Assembly (NCBI GenBank): GCA_027924585.1
Contig: BSBM01000321.1
Location: 303,001 to 367,000 of the forward strand
Length of the DNA: 64,000 nt
Reading direction: 5' to 3'
From: Larix kaempferi
Taxonomy: Eukaryota; Streptophyta; Pinopsida; Pinales; Pinaceae
Made by a program: the position numbers and the translations under genes. The notes below the pieces were generated by a model. The model had not been told where the DNA came from. It saw nothing but the letters and a program-made list of their open reading frames with translations, and searched no databases. Shown here in pieces: positions 61,464-64,000 of the stretch. The stretch's first letter is position 1; each line of letters starts with the position of its first letter.

Positions 61464-62325
61464 AATCCTCCCTTCCCAATATTGCTTGTCCTCAAGCAAT
61501 TTCAAACATGGGTGTTGAAGAACCTGCTTTCTGTATAATTCTTTGAAGTTGCCATTGAATTGCCCAACCTTGAGTCTTTGAGTTTCCATGAATATTTTAG
61601 AGAGGAACCACCATGCTTTCTGCTGCACTTCTCTGATAAAAATCACTTTATTAAGTGGGAAATCCATCTCCCATACTGCTTGTTTCCCCAAAAAAATTTG
61701 AAACCAATGAGATAAAAATTATTCCAGGGTCCCATTGCTTGTATTACACCCCAACATTTAAGAGTGCTCTCCAACCCACACCATTAGATAAGAGGATTCC
61801 TAGATCCCATTTTCTTGTATGCATTCTTCCAAACATCATGAGTACAAAATATATATCATCAAAGTACATAACAACATAATGAAAACGTACATCAAGGAGA
61901 TGCTTCATCAAAGAGTCATGAAAGTGCTTATACCTCCAAGCAAGTAGACCACCATGTTCCAGGTACATACAATCTTCAAGTGTCCAATCAAACCTGCTCC
62001 AATGACATAGGTGAGGATCCCATGTCCAATAATGCTGCTCCAAAAGGATGTGATATGCATCAAAATAGTCAGCCATGTATTCTTTCATCCAAGAAGTGAA
62101 TGAAGAATCTCCACTAAAATCTGAACCGAATAATGAGCAGAAAAAACAAGGAGACTTCAAAGGACTCAAAGTCTCACCCATACATCCATGAATGTGAGAA
62201 TCATAAAGATATAACAAAGTATGTGGTTGCCAACAAAAATATTCTTCAAGCATAAATCTATTCACCCTGGTTTTGGATGAAGTTCCTCCAACATCAAATG
62301 AACCAAGTGTTGAGCGAGAAAAACC
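61464..62325 (-). pseudogene. N3 internal region, truncated copy of the N-family ORF
   Basis: Carries the C-terminal half from STLGSFDVGGTSS through the 60-residue repeat unit (DSHIHGCMGETL), LLEQHYWTWDPHLCHWSRF and MKHLLDVRFHYVVMYFDDIY to the KLLEDKQYWEGR tail. One frameshift separates 61744-62355 from 61347-61691. Close to 62325 it meets LINE sequence abruptly, so its N-terminal half, leader and 5' LTR are lost. Confidence 0.75.
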
Positions 62326-64000
62326 ATTGTGTAAATATATTTGAAGTGATTGCATGCTTCCTCTTTGATTGCTTCATACTATTTTAATGATGCTCCCCCT
62401 TCTACTCTTACTTCCCTGATCATATTTCTATTTAATATGCTTTTAGACTGTTTATGGAAGAAAACCATGTTCCTATCACCTACTCTTAACCATTCATTTC
62501 TTGACTTTAATCTACATACTTCTTCTTCGTTCCTACTAACTTTCTACATTTCCATAGTCAAGATTCTCTCCTGCTACAATATCTCAACCGTGACCTATTT
62601 ATTTTTGATATCCCGTTGTAGTTTCTCCAATTGTTTTTGTATTTGTATTTGCTTGTCCTCAGGGCTACTATACCTTGTCTTAGCCCAATTTTTGAGATCC
62701 CATTTAAATATTTTTAACTTGGATTCCTACACAAAAGTGGGATATCCATAGATTTGATTTCTTCATGCCTCACAGTTTATCCCCATAAATTCCTATTCTT
62801 GGATCCAAATAGGGTTAAATCTAAAGGGTATGGATCCCAAATTATCAACATCCTCCAGAGAGAGGAGAATGGGTTTATGGTTTGAGACCGCAAGGGGAAT
62901 GATCTTAGTGAAACAATTGAGACCTTTTATAAAAATAAAAAAAAATCATGGAAGAGGAAACAATATAATATGGAAGCGATATGACCCAGTCCAATTCTGG
63001 AATTTGACTAGGTGAAAATACCATTTATGGGAGGCATATCAATTAGTCGTCCATTCGCTATTAAGTCCTCCATCTGTTTTCCAAAGGAGTCATAAACTAG
63101 GCTTCCGCCCCTTTTTTTTGGGATATGGTGACATATAATCTCCAACCCCTATCGTGTTCACCCCTAGATCACTTTCCTGTATCTCCTTCAAATATTACCA
63201 AAATTCCAACCTTTCTGATGCAAAATAGACATATAAACATTTCATACTTTATAAACTTCCCGAGTTTCTATATTTTCAATAATGACAAATATCCAGTTAA
63301 TCATTTCCTTTTCACTTCCCAAATGGTTTGTAAACCTAGGATTCTCCCTTGGCACTAACCACCTTACCTTCACCATATCTCCACATTTTCTTGAGGGAAA
63401 TGAGACCTTCCCCTTCCTCTCGCTTAGTCTATTGAATAAGAAGTACTAAGAGCTTTTCTTTGATGATTAAGTCCTTTATTTATTACAATTTTGGTTTATC
63501 TCTCATACCTCTACAATTCTAGGAGATGACTTTCATTATTTTCTATTTTGCATAGGACCTTTTCTCCTCTACTCTTCTCCTTGCATTTTCTTTACTAGGG
63601 CTTGATCCTACCATTTATTTCCAGTATTTTTCTATTGAGGCATGCCTTTCTAGCTCCTTTTCTTTAGCTTCTTGCTCCTCATGTTTCTCTTTAGCGAAAT
63701 TTTGTCCTTCTTTTTTGTTCAAGGGCCTTTCCTCTTCATTTTCCTCAGTTATTTCTCCCTGGTTTTGCTTGGGCTTCATTCATGTTATGAATCCACTTGG
63801 CGCGACCATCCATTTTTCACTAGCATTTGAGATTTCCTGATAGGGTTTTGTCAATAGGGACAACATATTTTCTTCCATACCTCTGATTTCTTCTAAGATT
63901 GGTTGAGAGCTCGTGCCTTTACCCACTAGAAACCCTTCCTCAAGTGCACCTTCCTCAACCGAAAGATACTGGAATTTGTTCAATGAGGAGACCTTAGGGT
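62326..64000 (-). pseudogene. LINE 5' portion: end of ORF1, endonuclease and start of RT ORF
   Basis: On the minus strand a Glu-rich segment at 63780-63983 may be the end of ORF1. ORF2 appears to start at ATG 63534-63536 with MKVIS-stop-NCRGMRDK, matching the LINE endonuclease start (MK-ISWN-RG) with Trp changed to a stop. Endonuclease end text LGSIPFRFNPIWIQ-like lies near 62860-62790. The pre-RT linker reads VCRLKSRNEWLRVGDRNMVF near 62530-62460, then EEACNHFKYIYTMVF at the junction with N3. Many stops; clearly dead. The catalytic RT part is not here; a matching-orientation RT fragment lies at 13560-14990. The right end is outside the window. Confidence 0.7.

Overview
The window looks like intergenic DNA of a very large plant genome. 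It is AT-rich, with about 2-kb LTRs, chromoviral Ty3/gypsy, Ty1/copia and LINE remains and many diverged tandem repeats. A gymnosperm is my best guess, but nothing in the sequence proves the species. The only convincing host gene is at the left edge: an intact, intronless 316-codon single-Myb-histone / telomere-repeat-binding (TRB-like) protein at 384-1334. Three telo-box cores lie just upstream of it, inside a 65-bp tandem repeat.

From 1.3 to 8.5 kb there is non-coding DNA built from local tandem duplications (64, 59, 66, about 570 and about 300 bp units). From 8.5 to 15 kb there are decayed minus-strand elements lying end to end: a Ty3/gypsy (D), a Ty1/copia with a recognisable LTR (M), and the reverse-transcriptase end of a LINE. 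The 5' end of a LINE in the same orientation reappears at 62.3-64 kb, on the far side of a roughly 47-kb nest.

The nest can be resolved from LTR ends and target-site duplications (TSDs). Element T (15014-23519, minus) has only gag and protease and is cut off by an N-family LTR at 23520. That LTR is split by element C (24924-56997, TSD ATCTT), which has no detectable coding sequence. C carries two further insertions. A Ty1/copia (48811-56066, minus, TSD ACGGA) sits in its 3' LTR. Element N (30652-45736, TSD GGGTT) sits in its internal region, and N in turn contains a nearly intact chromodomain Ty3/gypsy, G (33437-41771, TSD TCACA). After C the N-family LTR resumes (56998-57625) and leads into a tandem array LTR-internal-LTR-internal (N2, N3) that ends at about 62325.

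The most interesting material is the N family. These LTR elements have the primer-binding site, leader, polypurine tract and LTR termini of the autonomous G element, but no protease, reverse transcriptase, RNase H or integrase. Instead they carry a long unrecognised reading frame. In the full copy it starts with a Tyr/Glu-rich region and a gag-type zinc knuckle, continues with a 60-residue internal duplication, and ends with a short tail resembling the C-terminus of G's polyprotein. Three copies in the window share most of it, broken at different places, so the ancestor was probably intact. A G-like element mobilising N in trans is an inference.
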